Notes: a model not told the origin generated them from the sequence alone. A stretch of DNA of 64,000 nucleotides from Paracoccaceae bacterium Fryx2 (GCA_032334235.1 JAVSGI010000005.1:3103501-3167500), one strand, 5' to 3'; positions 35,995 to 45,385 are shown, numbered from the stretch's first letter. Program-made: numbers and translations.

Positions 35995-36869
35995 TCGTTG
36001 CCCCGTTGCTGGAGGATCGTCGCGCGCCCGTAGAATTCCGAGGCCGGATCGGACAGCACAAGGTCGCGGATGCGGTTCCACAGGTAGGCGCGCAGGTCGA
36101 GAAAGCGCCTGTCGGCCCGGACCTCGGCCGACCAGCGCGGCCGCTCGATCCCGACCTCGATCTGTTCCAGAACCCGGCCCGAGCCCATCAGCACGATCCG
36201 GTCGGCCAAGAGGATCGCCTCGTCGACGCTGTGGGTGACGAACAGCACCAGCGCGCGGTGCCGGGCCCAGATTGCCATCAACTCGATCTGAAGCAGTTCG
36301 CGGGTCTGGGCGTCAAGGCTGGCAAAGGGTTCGTCCATCAGCAGGATGTCGGGCTCGACCGCCAGCGCCCTTGCCAGCGCCACGCGCTGCCGCATCCCCC
36401 CCGACAACTGGCCGGGATGGCGGTCGGCGCTGCCGGCCAGCCCGACCAGCGCCAGATAGCGGTCTGCCCGCGCGCGCCGCTCGGCCCGGTCCAGCCCCAG
36501 CGGTTCCAGCGCGAATTCGACATTGGCGCGCACTGTGGCCCAGGGCAGAAGGCGAAACGACTGGAACACGAAACCCGCCCCCGGCCCGGGCTGCGGCGGC
36601 TTGCCCGCCAGCAGCACGCTTCCGCTGTCGGGGGTGATCAGCCCGTTGGCGAGCCGCAGAACCGTGGTCTTGCCGCAGCCCGAAGGGCCCAGAAGTGCCA
36701 CGAAGGTCTGCTCGCCCACCTCCAGCGACACCCCGTCCAGCGCCATGCTGGTCATGCCGCCCGGATGGCGGAACCGTTTGGTCACGCCATCCATCACCAG
36801 CAGGGGCGCCGCACCGGAGGCTCCGGGCATCGCCCCTGCGTCGGGCCGGGGGTACGCGGCCATGGTCAT
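35985..36869 (-). CDS. Nitrate/sulfonate/taurine-type ABC transporter ATP-binding protein
   Basis: A 294-residue ATPase with Walker A GPSGCGKT, signature LSGGMRQR, Walker B LLMDEPFASLD and H-loop VTHSVDE. This combination is typical of SsuB/TauB/NrtD proteins. It overlaps the binding-protein gene by ATGA. The C-terminus (residues ~245-294) is longer than the core and ends RATILQQRGNEWV. It pairs with the SsuC-like permease at 37915-38706. Confidence 0.88.
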   Translation of the reverse strand: MTMAAYPRPDAGAMPGASGAAPLLVMDGVTKRFRHPGGMTSMALDGVSLEVGEQTFVALLGPSGCGKTTVLRLANGLITPDSGSVLLAGKPPQPGPGAGFVFQSFRLLPWATVRANVEFALEPLGLDRAERRARADRYLALVGLAGSADRHPGQLSGGMRQRVALARALAVEPDILLMDEPFASLDAQTRELLQIELMAIWARHRALVLFVTHSVDEAILLADRIVLMGSGRVLEQIEVGIERPRWSAEVRADRRFLDLRAYLWNRIRDLVLSDPASEFYGRATILQQRGNEWV

Positions 36870-37888
36870 CGGGTCTGCGCGTCAAGGCCCGGCGCGGTGC
36901 CGATATCGGTCAGAACCTTGTCCACGGGGCCGAAATCCACCCACGCCTCCAGCGCGACCGGGGGTTTGCCCGCGAAATCCTCGGTCTGGTACAGCCAGTC
37001 GGTGGTGTATTTCAGCTCGTCCGCGCTCAGCCCGCCGTTGATGCTCCAGCTTTCCCTGAAGGCCACGGCCAGCGTTTCCAGCGTCGCGCGCTCGACATCG
37101 GGGCGGGCGGCGGCGACGGCATCGACCCAGACCTCGGGCGTGTCTGCGAAGGTGCGGCTGAGTTTGGTCAGCGCCCGGATCACCGCCTGCACCTCGTCGC
37201 CGCGGGTGTCGAGGGTCGCTTGGGTGACGATGTTGACCTTGCTGACCACCGGGGCGGCGGCAAAGTAGTCATCCTGGCCGATCAGCACATGCAGCCCGGT
37301 CTTGTCGGGCATCGCACTCCACACCCCGATCGACATCGTGGTGGCGTCGATCTGCCCTGCGGCCAGCGCCTGCGCCCGTGCCGACGGCTGGCCCAGCGTC
37401 ACGACCTCCAGCCCGTCGACCGCCACCCCCTGCGAGGCCAGCACCTTCATGCTCAGCGAATGGTCAAGGCTGCCCACCCGGCCCACGCCAAAGCTGGCCC
37501 CGGCCAGATCGGCGGGGGTGTCGATGCCGTCGCGCGCCGCGATCAGGAAGGGCAGCGCCTTGTTGGGCGAGGTCACGGCGCGCAGGTCGGTCGCCCCGCC
37601 CAGCACCAGTTGCAGCAGCGCATCGGTGCCGATGTTGGCCATCTCGCCCTCGCCCGCCTGCAGGGCAGCCAGCGCCGACGGGGTCTGCTGCACGCGGACC
37701 AGTTCGACCTCCACCCCCTCGGCCTCGAAGTAGCCAAGCTTTTCAGCCAGATCCATCACCGAGTTCGGCACCAGCGGCGTTTCCAGATCGGTGATGATCA
37801 GCCGGAACGGCTCTGCCGCCACGGCCCCGGCCAGACCCAGCGCCAGCAGGCCCGCCAGCAGCGTCCGGCCCAGATAAGAATTGCCCAT
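36866..37888 (-). CDS. ABC transporter substrate-binding protein (NMT1/THI5-, SsuA-like)
   Basis: A 340-residue periplasmic protein. The start at 37888 has GGGAGGAAC directly upstream and gives a signal peptide (MGNSYLGRTLLAGLLALGLA, cleavage near AAE). The fold is of the SsuA/TauA/ThiY type: LAEKLGYFEAEGVEVELV, then GEMANIGTDALLQ and GVGRVGSLDHSL. The ligand cannot be told from the sequence; sulfonates, pyrimidines or aromatic acids are usual. It lies between permease and ATPase in one operon. Confidence 0.87.
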   Translation of the reverse strand: MGNSYLGRTLLAGLLALGLAGAVAAEPFRLIITDLETPLVPNSVMDLAEKLGYFEAEGVEVELVRVQQTPSALAALQAGEGEMANIGTDALLQLVLGGATDLRAVTSPNKALPFLIAARDGIDTPADLAGASFGVGRVGSLDHSLSMKVLASQGVAVDGLEVVTLGQPSARAQALAAGQIDATTMSIGVWSAMPDKTGLHVLIGQDDYFAAAPVVSKVNIVTQATLDTRGDEVQAVIRALTKLSRTFADTPEVWVDAVAAARPDVERATLETLAVAFRESWSINGGLSADELKYTTDWLYQTEDFAGKPPVALEAWVDFGPVDKVLTDIGTAPGLDAQTR

Positions 37889-37914
37889 TCGTTCCTCCCA
37901 TTTTTTGCGGGTTT

Positions 37915-38706
37915 TCATGCCGAACCCCGCCAACGGCCCAGACGGCCCTCCAGATGGCGCAGGGCTTCGGTCACCACGACGCCGATCATTGCCAGCGCGA
38001 TCACGATCACGAAGTATTCCGCCATGCGGAAGGTGTTTCCATACACCGCCAGAAGCCCTCCCAGCCCCCGGACGGCAGTGTACAGCTCGGCCACGACGGT
38101 GTTAATCAATCCAATGGTCGCCCCCAGCCGCAGGCCGACGATCACATAGGGCACCGCACCGGGCAGCACGACGCGGGTAAAGACCCGCACCCGCCCCGCC
38201 CCGACCGAGCGCGCCATTTCCACCAGTTCGGCATCGGCCTCGCGCACCCCGGCATAGGTGTTGATCAGGATCGGCATCACCGCGCCGAGAAAGACGATGA
38301 ACACCTTGGCCTCGAACCCCAGCCCCAGCAGCACGATGATCAGCGGGATGAAGGCGACGCGCGGGGTTGCCGCCAGCGCATAGACATAGACCTCCAGCGT
38401 CTTGCCCAGCAGCCGAAGCGCGCCCATCAGCACCCCCAGCGGAATCGCCACCGCGATGGCGATCAGATAGCCCGAGCCATAGACCGACAGGCTGTCGCCC
38501 AGCGCGGTCTGCAGCCGCCCCTCGGCAAACAGCCGCAGCGCCGCCTCCCACGTTGCCAGCGGCGATGGCACCAGATTGCGCGCCACATTCATCGAGGCGA
38601 TCCACCACAGCCCGATCAGCAGCGCCAGGAAGGCCAGCCGAAGCAGCGTCACGACCCAGACGGCGGAAAGGCGCGGCCGGGCCGCGTTGGGGGGGTCACC
38701 TTCCAT
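37915..38706 (-). CDS. Nitrate/sulfonate/taurine-type ABC transporter permease
   Basis: A 263-residue inner-membrane protein with six helices, the EAA-type loop EMARSVGAGRVRVFTRVVLP and the C-terminal NTVVAELYTAVRGLGGLL motif of SsuC/TauC proteins. The start overlaps the stop of the preceding ATPase gene by 11 bp. Together with the SBP and ATPase it forms a complete importer. Confidence 0.88.
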   Translation of the reverse strand: MEGDPPNAARPRLSAVWVVTLLRLAFLALLIGLWWIASMNVARNLVPSPLATWEAALRLFAEGRLQTALGDSLSVYGSGYLIAIAVAIPLGVLMGALRLLGKTLEVYVYALAATPRVAFIPLIIVLLGLGFEAKVFIVFLGAVMPILINTYAGVREADAELVEMARSVGAGRVRVFTRVVLPGAVPYVIVGLRLGATIGLINTVVAELYTAVRGLGGLLAVYGNTFRMAEYFVIVIALAMIGVVVTEALRHLEGRLGRWRGSA

Positions 38707-39655
38707 TCGGCCTCCCGCGGCGCGAGGCGGGGGCGCCCTCGCGCAGGTCGCGCCCCGTCAGGCTGAGAAACACGTTTTCAAGGCTTGGCTGGTCGATCGT
38801 GATGTGGCGCAGGTCGGGCCCGAAGTCGGCCTGCAGCGCGTCGAGCGCCGCCGGGTCATCCAACGGGATCAGCAGCAGCCCGCCCGCCCCGTCGAGCACG
38901 CCGGGGTGGCGCGCGCGGATCGCCTGCCCGACGGCGGCCGAGGCCGGGCGCGCCCGCACCAGCAACCGGCCATGATCCGCCTTCAGCGCGTCGGGCGTGC
39001 CTTCGGCAATGATCTTGCCATGGTCGATGATGCTGACATGATCGCAGCTTTCGACCTCGTCGATGTAGTGGGTGGTGACGACCACCGTCAGCGGTCGGTT
39101 CTTGCGCAGGGTGTCGAGATAGCTCCAGATCCCGGCGCGGGCCTGCGCGTCAAGCCCGACGGTCGGTTCGTCCAGAAACAGCACGCGCGGTTCGTGCATC
39201 AGCGCCCGGGCAATCTCCAGCCGCCGCTTCATGCCCGACGACAGGGTGCGGACCACCGCATCGCGCCAATTCTCCAGTTCCACCAGCGCCAGCAGCTCGT
39301 CGATCCTGCGGTGTCGGTCGGCGCGGCCCCTCTGGTAGACCATGCCGTGAAAGTTGAGGTTTTCCCGCACCGTAAGCCGGGTGTCGAGCGTCGGATCCTG
39401 AAACACCACGCCGATCTCGCGCCGCACCTTGCGCGACTGGCGCACCACGTCCAGCCCGTTGACCTGCGCGCTGCCGTCGTCGGGGGCGCGGATGGTGCAG
39501 AGAATGTCGATCAGGGTCGACTTGCCCGCGCCGTTGGGGCCAAGCAGGGCGAAGACGCTGCCGCTGCGCACCCGAAGGCTGACCTGATCCAGCGCCAGGT
39601 GCCGCCCGTAAGGCTTGCTCACGGCATCGACCACGATGTCATCGGCCTGCGTCAT
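38696..39655 (-). CDS. ABC-2 type transporter ATP-binding protein (multidrug/NodI-like)
   Basis: A 319-residue ATPase with Walker A GPNGAGKS, signature LSSGMKRRLEIARA and Walker B VLFLDEPTVGLDA, then the family-typical C-terminal domain ending in the DQPSLENVFLSLTGR motif of drug exporters. It overlaps the DUF58 gene by ATGA. No intact ABC-2 permease follows in this operon; the only candidate is the broken one at 35691-35994, three genes downstream. It is therefore probably an orphan. Confidence 0.87.
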   Translation of the reverse strand: MTQADDIVVDAVSKPYGRHLALDQVSLRVRSGSVFALLGPNGAGKSTLIDILCTIRAPDDGSAQVNGLDVVRQSRKVRREIGVVFQDPTLDTRLTVRENLNFHGMVYQRGRADRHRRIDELLALVELENWRDAVVRTLSSGMKRRLEIARALMHEPRVLFLDEPTVGLDAQARAGIWSYLDTLRKNRPLTVVVTTHYIDEVESCDHVSIIDHGKIIAEGTPDALKADHGRLLVRARPASAAVGQAIRARHPGVLDGAGGLLLIPLDDPAALDALQADFGPDLRHITIDQPSLENVFLSLTGRDLREGAPASRRGRPNGR

Positions 39656-40530
39656 GCCAGCACCCCCACGCCGCGCAGGGTGCGCAGGCAGATGTCGTAC
39701 ACCCCGGCGTCGGAGGGGGCGGCGAGGAAATGCCAGTGGCGGGCGCTGAAAAGCTCGCGCAGACCGGTTTGCCAGGCCCGCAGCAGCACGCCGTAACGGC
39801 CCAGGGTCTCGGCGTCGGACATCACCTCGACCTCGGCCCCGGTTTCGGCATCCAGCAGGGTCATCAATCCCTGACCCAGCCGCGCGGGGTCGCTTTCGCC
39901 CGGCGACAGGATCTGCATCGCCAGGATCTCGTGCCCCGCCGCGTGCAGGATGTCGAGCCGCTGGCGCACCCCGTCCCCCCACCAGTCGCTCAGCGCCACC
40001 ACCAGCCCCGCCTGCGGCAGATGTGGCGTCACGTCAGCGAGCGTGGCGGCAAAGCCGGCGTCGGCCGCGCCGGCCTCGACCCCGGCGATCCAGGCAAACA
40101 GCGCCTCGGCCCGTGCCGCCCCTTGCCAGCGCGGCGACAGGGCCAGCCCCCGCGCGCCGCGCATCGCGGCCTGCACCCGGTCGCCGCCGGTCAGCGCGAC
40201 AAAGCCCAGCACCTGCGCCAGCAGGCAGGCAGAGCGGAACTTCGCGCCATCCTCGATCAGCATCGAGGGGCTGGCGTCGATCACGAGGGTGACCGGCAGT
40301 TGCCGCCCCTGCACATATTGCCGGATCACCGCTTCGCCGGTGCGGGCCATCACATGCGGGTCAAGGTGGCGGGTGTCTCCACCCGCCCGATAGGGGCGGT
40401 GGTCGATGAATTCCATGCCCGCCCCCTTGCTGCGCGACCGCCGCTCGCCGATCCCGACCGAAGGCCGCGCCCGCATCGGCAGCAGCCGCGAGGCCTTCAG
40501 TTGCTCCAGCAGGGCGGGGGGCGGGCGCAT
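39652..40530 (-). CDS. DUF58 domain protein (MoxR-associated, MxaS-like)
   Basis: A 292-residue cytoplasmic protein with the DUF58 signature (RRSRSKGAGMEF, DHRPYRAGGDTRHLD) and a VWA-like core with an intact metal site DASPS. It lies directly after MoxR (TGATG overlap). MoxR-DUF58 pairs act in maturation of periplasmic or membrane enzymes. In methanol operons the equivalents are MxaR and MxaS, which assist metal insertion into methanol dehydrogenase. Whether these serve XoxF here is inference. Confidence 0.85.
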   Translation of the reverse strand: MRPPPALLEQLKASRLLPMRARPSVGIGERRSRSKGAGMEFIDHRPYRAGGDTRHLDPHVMARTGEAVIRQYVQGRQLPVTLVIDASPSMLIEDGAKFRSACLLAQVLGFVALTGGDRVQAAMRGARGLALSPRWQGAARAEALFAWIAGVEAGAADAGFAATLADVTPHLPQAGLVVALSDWWGDGVRQRLDILHAAGHEILAMQILSPGESDPARLGQGLMTLLDAETGAEVEVMSDAETLGRYGVLLRAWQTGLRELFSARHWHFLAAPSDAGVYDICLRTLRGVGVLA

Positions 40531-41546
40531 CACAGGTGCCCCAGGCACTGATCGAACAGGCGCAGCATCAGCGCGTCGGCATCGAGATTCGACGCGAGGC
40601 CCTCGAAGTTCAACTGCAACCGGTGGCGGACCACCGGCAGCAGCACCGCCCGCAGGTCCGCGACTGCCACATGGTTGCGCCCCGCCAGCAGCGCATGGGC
40701 CTTGCCGCCCAGCACCAGCGCCTGCGCCCCGCGCGGGCTGATCCCGAAGCGGACATGGCGGGTCACTGTGGCATCGGTGTCGCTGCGCCCCGGCTGGGTT
40801 GCCACGCTGAGCCGCGCCACGCCGCGCCGCAGCGGCTCGGCAATCGGCACGCTGCGCACCAGCGCCTGAAGCTGGAGGATGTCGTCGGGCGTGATGGTCC
40901 GGGTCCGGTTTGCCGCCGCCGCGCCTGTCGTCGCGGTCAGGATGTCGGTCAGCGTGTCCTGATCGGGGTCGGCCACGTCGATGCGGAACAGGAACCGGTC
41001 GATCTGCGCCTCGGGCAGGGAATAGGTGCCCTCCATCTCGATCGGGTTCTGGGTGGCCAGCACGAAGAACGGCCGGGGCAGGGGGGTGCTGATGCCCGCC
41101 GAGGAAATCGTCGCCTCCTGCATCGCCTCCAGCAGGGCCGACTGGGTGCGCGGCGAGGCGCGGTTGATCTCGTCGGCCAGCAGCAGTTGCGCGAAGACCG
41201 GGCCCTTGCGGAACTCCAGCCGGTTGCGCCCGTCGGCATCGGGCACCATCACCATCGCACCCACGATGTCGGCGGGCATCAGGTCCGGCGTGAACTGGAT
41301 GCGCGAGAACGAGAGCCCGCTGACCTGCGCAAGGCAGCGCACCATCAGGGTCTTGCCCACCCCCGGCGGCCCTTCCAGCAGCACATGGCCGCCGGCAATC
41401 AGCCCGATCAGCATCAGGTCCAGCGCCTGTGGCTGGCCGATCACCATGGTGGCCACGCTGGCCCGGGTGGCCTGCAGGGCCGCACGCAGCCGTTCCAGCG
41501 TCGCAAGGTCTGGGTCGATCGCGGTCGGTGCTGTCATGGGGGTCAT
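40530..41546 (-). CDS. MoxR-family AAA+ ATPase
   Basis: A 338-residue AAA+ chaperone-like ATPase: Walker A GPPGVGKT at residues 59-66, Walker B LLLADEINRA, sensor 1 ATQNPIEMEGTY, and the family motif QFTPDLMPADIVG. The start at 41546 overlaps the VWA gene stop by 4 bp, with an alternative ATG 3 codons later. MoxR proteins work with DUF58 and VWA partners, all present in this operon, though the VWA gene appears damaged. Confidence 0.92.
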   Translation of the reverse strand: MTPMTAPTAIDPDLATLERLRAALQATRASVATMVIGQPQALDLMLIGLIAGGHVLLEGPPGVGKTLMVRCLAQVSGLSFSRIQFTPDLMPADIVGAMVMVPDADGRNRLEFRKGPVFAQLLLADEINRASPRTQSALLEAMQEATISSAGISTPLPRPFFVLATQNPIEMEGTYSLPEAQIDRFLFRIDVADPDQDTLTDILTATTGAAAANRTRTITPDDILQLQALVRSVPIAEPLRRGVARLSVATQPGRSDTDATVTRHVRFGISPRGAQALVLGGKAHALLAGRNHVAVADLRAVLLPVVRHRLQLNFEGLASNLDADALMLRLFDQCLGHL

Positions 41547-44296
41547 AGTTCACTCCCTTGCTGTCTGGCCGTTGCTGTCCGGGTCGGTCGGCGTCGGGGC
41601 AGGCCCGCCTGACGGCGAACCAGTTCGATCAGAAAAAGTGCCAGCGCCAGCAGCGCCCAGACCTGTCCCTGCCCTTGCCAGCGTAACGACAGCCCGGCCC
41701 CTGCGGCAAGCATCTCGTCGGGGTCCACCAGCCTGCCGCCGGTGGTTTCGGCCAGCCAGGCCGCGGCTCCGCCCGGATGGGCCAGATCGAACTGCGTTGC
41801 ATAGGAATGGTGGAAGGCCGCCGACAGGCTTTGCGGCCCGGGCAGCCTGGCGCCGGGAGCGGCCGCGACCTGCACGCTGACGGCGTAGCGGCCCGGCGCG
41901 TCCAGCGGCACGGCGGCACGGTAGATCCCGGCCCGGCTCTCGCGCAGCGGCGTGACCAGCGTGTCGCCGTCCGGCATGGTGACGGCGGCCGTCAGGTCAA
42001 GCCCGGCGCGGGGTTCGCCGTCTTCGGTCAGCGCCTCCAGCGTCAGGTGCAGCGCCTCGCCGCGACCTTCGGCCGACAGATGCAGACCCGGCGCGTGGCT
42101 GGCGGGCAGGAACGCCCGCAGCGCCCGGGTCCAGAACTGGCCGTAGGCGGGCACCGCCTGCCAGCCCCTCGTCCAGCTGCCGGTCGCATCGGTGCCAAGC
42201 GCCAGCACCGTGCCGTTGCCATAGCGCCACCACGCCAGCAGCGGCGCGTCGCGGCCTTCCTTGTCAGGGGTGACCATCGCCAGCCGCGCCTCGGGTATGG
42301 CAGTCGTCAGCACGAAGCCTTCAACCGGCGGCATGGGGTCGGGCAGCCCGGCCAGAAAGCCTGCCGCCGTATCGGCCCAGACCGGCTGCGAGCGGCGGAT
42401 CTCGATCGGCTCCGACAGCAGCATCGCCTCTTGCGACAGGATCGAGGGCAGGGCCTCGAAATCGCTGCTGGTATGGGCCGACCCGCCACCCGGCGCGGCG
42501 ATGGTTTCCACCACGCTGCGGTCGGCCCCCTGACCGATGGCCACGGCCGAAACCGTGATGCCCTGCCCCCGCAGCCGGTCGAGGATGGCGGGAAAGTCGC
42601 CCGGCTGGCTCAGCCCGTCGGTCATCACGATGACATGCCGCGCCGGGGCATCGACGCCGCTCAGCATGGCAAGTGCCGCGTCCAGCCCGGGCAGGATCGC
42701 GGTGCCGCCGCCGGGGTCTACCCCGTCCAGCGCCGCTTTCGTGCGCGCCGCCTCCACCTCGCCCAGCGGCAGGATCGTCTGCGCCTCGGCGTCGAACACG
42801 ATGATGCCGATCTGGCTGCGCGGGTTCAGCAGATCGACCGCCGAAAGCGTGGCGCGCTTGGCGATGTCGAGCCGCGTGCCTTCGCCCACCGGCTGCAACA
42901 TGCTGCCCGGGCGGTCGAGAACGAAGACCATCGCGACCTCTGGCGCGTCGCGCGGAATCCGGCTCGACAGCGGCGACAGGCGTTCCAGCGCGGTCTGGTA
43001 ATAGCCGCCGGGGCCATAGCTGTTGGGCCCGCCGAGGATCAGCAGGCCCAGCCCGTGATCGGCCACCGCCGTCTCGATCAGGCCCTGCTGGCGGGTCGAA
43101 AGGGCGATGGCGGGGGTGTCGACCATCACGATGGCACCGTAGGCCAGCCAGCCCGGCAGGTATTCCGGCGCGTGGCCGGGGGAGATCACCTCGACATCAA
43201 CTCCGGCGGCGCGCAAGGGGCCCGCAAAGGCGGTGCCATGCGCGTCGGAAGGGGCGATCACCAGCACCCGGCGCGGGGGTTCGGCCGTCAGCAGGCGCCC
43301 GGCGCGGTTGTTCTGTGGCCAGGTGTCGCCGGGGGCCGAAAGCGCCATCTCGATCAGCGTTTCGCCCCCCGCGACCGGCGGCAGGTCGGCCTCGACGCGG
43401 GTGTTGCCTGCGGTCAGCGCGATGGTCTGTTCGGCCACCGCTCGGCCATCCTGCAACAGGGTCAGCAGCGCCGTCGTGTCGGATTGCGCGAAGGCAAGGC
43501 CCACCGCCGTGACCGCATCGCCCGCCACCACTTGACGGGGCAGGTCGATGCCACGCAGGATCACCTCGCCCTGTGGCGGCGGCAGGGCGGGCAGGCGGTC
43601 CACCACCACCCTGCGGGTCGCAAGCCCTGCCATCGCATCCGCTCCCATCACCATGTCGGCGGCAAGCACCAGCCGGCCGCGCTGGCCCTCGGGCACCATC
43701 GCCAGTGCCAGGTCGAGCGGCAGAAGCCCCCCGGACAGCCGCAGTTCCGCCGGCTGCGCCGGAACGGGCGCCGCACCCGGGTCGGCCAGCACCCGTGCCG
43801 CGGCACCCGCGCCGACGATGCCGACCTCTGGCCCCTGCCAGCGGGATGCACCTTCCGCCGGGATTTCGGCTCCGGCGGGTTGCACCAGCACCACGATGCA
43901 GGCGGCGACGGGTGCCGCGCCGGGGGGCGCAGCCAGCAGGTCGGCCAGCGCCGCCGCAAATTGCGCGATGCCGCTTTGTTCGGGCCAGGTGCTTTCAGCC
44001 GGGTCGAACGCCGGATGCACGTCGAACCCCTGCGGCAGGCGGCGGACCTGAAGCAGCGGGTCGCCCTGCGCCGACAGCAGGACGGTGGCGTGTGGCAGGG
44101 GCGCAAGCCGATAGGCCCGCGTGATGCCCAGCGCCGCCCAGCCGCCGATCTGCGCCAGGGGATGCGTGTTGTCCCAGTGGTCGGGGTCGGGCGCGAGGGT
44201 CGGCACGGGGGCATCGCCGCCCGCAACCCGGCCCTGCCCGATCCACAGCGTGCTGGTCGCGGGCGCGCGGCGGATGGCGATGCCATCCACGATCAC
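41543..44296 (-). CDS. Large VWA-domain membrane protein, probably 5'-truncated
   Basis: About 917 residues from GTG 44296, which overlaps the upstream stop by GTGA; related sequence in the same frame extends to about 44365 without a start codon. The middle holds a class I glutamine-amidotransferase-like segment (LLILGGPNSYGPGGYYQ) and a VWA domain (VMVFVLDRPGSM to MTDGLSQPGDF). The C-terminus has a membrane helix (VWALLALALFLIELV). The usual N-terminal helices of BatA-type proteins are missing. The MIDAS motif reads D-R-P-G-S instead of DxSxS (Pro codon at 42908-42910, one base from Ser). Function is likely impaired. Confidence 0.7.
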   Translation of the reverse strand: MIVDGIAIRRAPATSTLWIGQGRVAGGDAPVPTLAPDPDHWDNTHPLAQIGGWAALGITRAYRLAPLPHATVLLSAQGDPLLQVRRLPQGFDVHPAFDPAESTWPEQSGIAQFAAALADLLAAPPGAAPVAACIVVLVQPAGAEIPAEGASRWQGPEVGIVGAGAAARVLADPGAAPVPAQPAELRLSGGLLPLDLALAMVPEGQRGRLVLAADMVMGADAMAGLATRRVVVDRLPALPPPQGEVILRGIDLPRQVVAGDAVTAVGLAFAQSDTTALLTLLQDGRAVAEQTIALTAGNTRVEADLPPVAGGETLIEMALSAPGDTWPQNNRAGRLLTAEPPRRVLVIAPSDAHGTAFAGPLRAAGVDVEVISPGHAPEYLPGWLAYGAIVMVDTPAIALSTRQQGLIETAVADHGLGLLILGGPNSYGPGGYYQTALERLSPLSSRIPRDAPEVAMVFVLDRPGSMLQPVGEGTRLDIAKRATLSAVDLLNPRSQIGIIVFDAEAQTILPLGEVEAARTKAALDGVDPGGGTAILPGLDAALAMLSGVDAPARHVIVMTDGLSQPGDFPAILDRLRGQGITVSAVAIGQGADRSVVETIAAPGGGSAHTSSDFEALPSILSQEAMLLSEPIEIRRSQPVWADTAAGFLAGLPDPMPPVEGFVLTTAIPEARLAMVTPDKEGRDAPLLAWWRYGNGTVLALGTDATGSWTRGWQAVPAYGQFWTRALRAFLPASHAPGLHLSAEGRGEALHLTLEALTEDGEPRAGLDLTAAVTMPDGDTLVTPLRESRAGIYRAAVPLDAPGRYAVSVQVAAAPGARLPGPQSLSAAFHHSYATQFDLAHPGGAAAWLAETTGGRLVDPDEMLAAGAGLSLRWQGQGQVWALLALALFLIELVRRQAGLPRRRPTRTATARQQGSEL

Positions 44297-45090
44297 CAGA
44301 TCGAAACGGGCGTCATCCTCGGGCAGGTCATCGGCCTGAAAGACCTCGACCCCTGCGCCGACGACAGCGGGGCGGCGCCGTCGCGTTCCAGCTCCCGGGC
44401 AAGGGCGGTGGCGACCGCGGCAAGATAGGGATCCTTGCGCCGCGCGGCCTCGGCCGCAATCAGGCTTGCCACGGTTTCCAGATCCTCGCGCCGGGTCTTT
44501 TCGGCCTTGGCACCGGCTTCGGCCCCGATCGGGTCGGGGGCGGGAAGCGGCGCCGCGGTCAGCCAGCCGCCCCAGAGAAGGGTCGCCACCAGCGCCAGCA
44601 GGGCACAGAGGGCCGCGAGCGTCCGGGTCAGCAGCAGGCTGATCCGGCGCGGGTCGATCCGTGCCGCAGCCTCGCCGGCCGAGGCCAGCAGGGCGCGCGG
44701 CACCGGGCCATCCGCAACGGCGCCATTCGCAGCGGCGGGCGTCAGCGCCAGATCGACCGCGGAGCCGTAAAGCTGGCCGAGGCCCAGCCTGCGGTCCACG
44801 TCGAAGGCGAGGCCCACCCGGCCCGGCCGCCGCCGCCACACCCACAGCCCCCCGGCCAGCAACGCAAAGGCCCCCAGCGCCAGCGCCGGCGGCACGGCGC
44901 CGCCCGGCAGGATGCGGCCCTGCGGATCGACCAGACCGGCCCCCAGCGCCGTGACCGCCCCCGCCAGCAGGGCCGCAAGCCCCGCCGTCGCCGGATCGCG
45001 GATCAGCCGCAGCCGGGCAAGTGCCGCAAGCGGGGCCAGCAACGGGTCGGCAGGCGGGCGGTTGCGGTGCGGCAGCGGCCCCCCGGTCAT
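44293..45090 (-). CDS. DUF4175-like membrane protein, 3' end altered
   Basis: A 265-residue frame with membrane helices near residues 37-57, 67-85 and 155-175, then a charged helical part (EDLETVASLIAAEAARRKDP) resembling DUF4175-type proteins of MoxR/VWA operons. From about 44360 the last ~22 residues are out-of-frame reading of VWA-protein sequence, so the original 3' end is lost. It starts at ATG 45090 overlapping the M50-like stop (ATGA). The gene is likely a truncated fusion product of a deletion. Confidence 0.55.
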   Translation of the reverse strand: MTGGPLPHRNRPPADPLLAPLAALARLRLIRDPATAGLAALLAGAVTALGAGLVDPQGRILPGGAVPPALALGAFALLAGGLWVWRRRPGRVGLAFDVDRRLGLGQLYGSAVDLALTPAAANGAVADGPVPRALLASAGEAAARIDPRRISLLLTRTLAALCALLALVATLLWGGWLTAAPLPAPDPIGAEAGAKAEKTRREDLETVASLIAAEAARRKDPYLAAVATALARELERDGAAPLSSAQGSRSFRPMTCPRMTPVSIW

Positions 45091-45385
45091 TGCGGCACCA
45101 GGCGCACGACCGGCTGCAACAGCCCGGTCAGCGCGGTCTGGCGCGTCAGGATCAGCGCGACGGCCAGCGCGATGCCGATCCACATCGCGCGCGCCAGCAG
45201 AAGCGCGCGCCAGCAGAAGACGGTGCAGCCCGGGCGCCACCGCCGCCAGCAGCAGCCCCCCCGTCAGCGGCGGCAGCGGCAGGAGATTGACCACCACGAA
45301 CCAGCCCGACAGGTCGGCAACGGCAGCTATCCAGGCCACCACATGCGGCGCCCCGGTCGCGGGCCAGTAGGCGGCCACCAACGGC
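45087..45385 (-). pseudogene. M50-like membrane peptidase remnant broken by a 16-bp duplication
   Basis: The upstream part (minus strand from about 45385) reads LSGWFVVVNLLPLPPLTGG, close to the NLLPIPPLDGG motif of site-2 proteases but with Thr for Asp. At 45218-45187 an exact 16-bp tandem duplication shifts the frame. Removing one copy joins it to a second frame with a final helix (MWIGIALAVALILTRQTALT) and a stop that overlaps the next gene by ATGA. The 5' part including the HExxH site is absent. Confidence 0.65.
45187..45218. repeat. Exact 16-bp tandem duplication
   Basis: GCGCGCGCCAGCAGAA occurs twice in direct succession (45187-45202 and 45203-45218). As 16 is not a multiple of three, it breaks the M50-like frame. 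It looks like a recent replication-slippage event. Confidence 0.9.

Noticed and set aside
41777..44428. 883-codon plus-strand frame opposite the VWA gene
   Set aside because: The VWA and amidotransferase-like motifs lie on the minus strand; the plus-strand translation is a compositional shadow.
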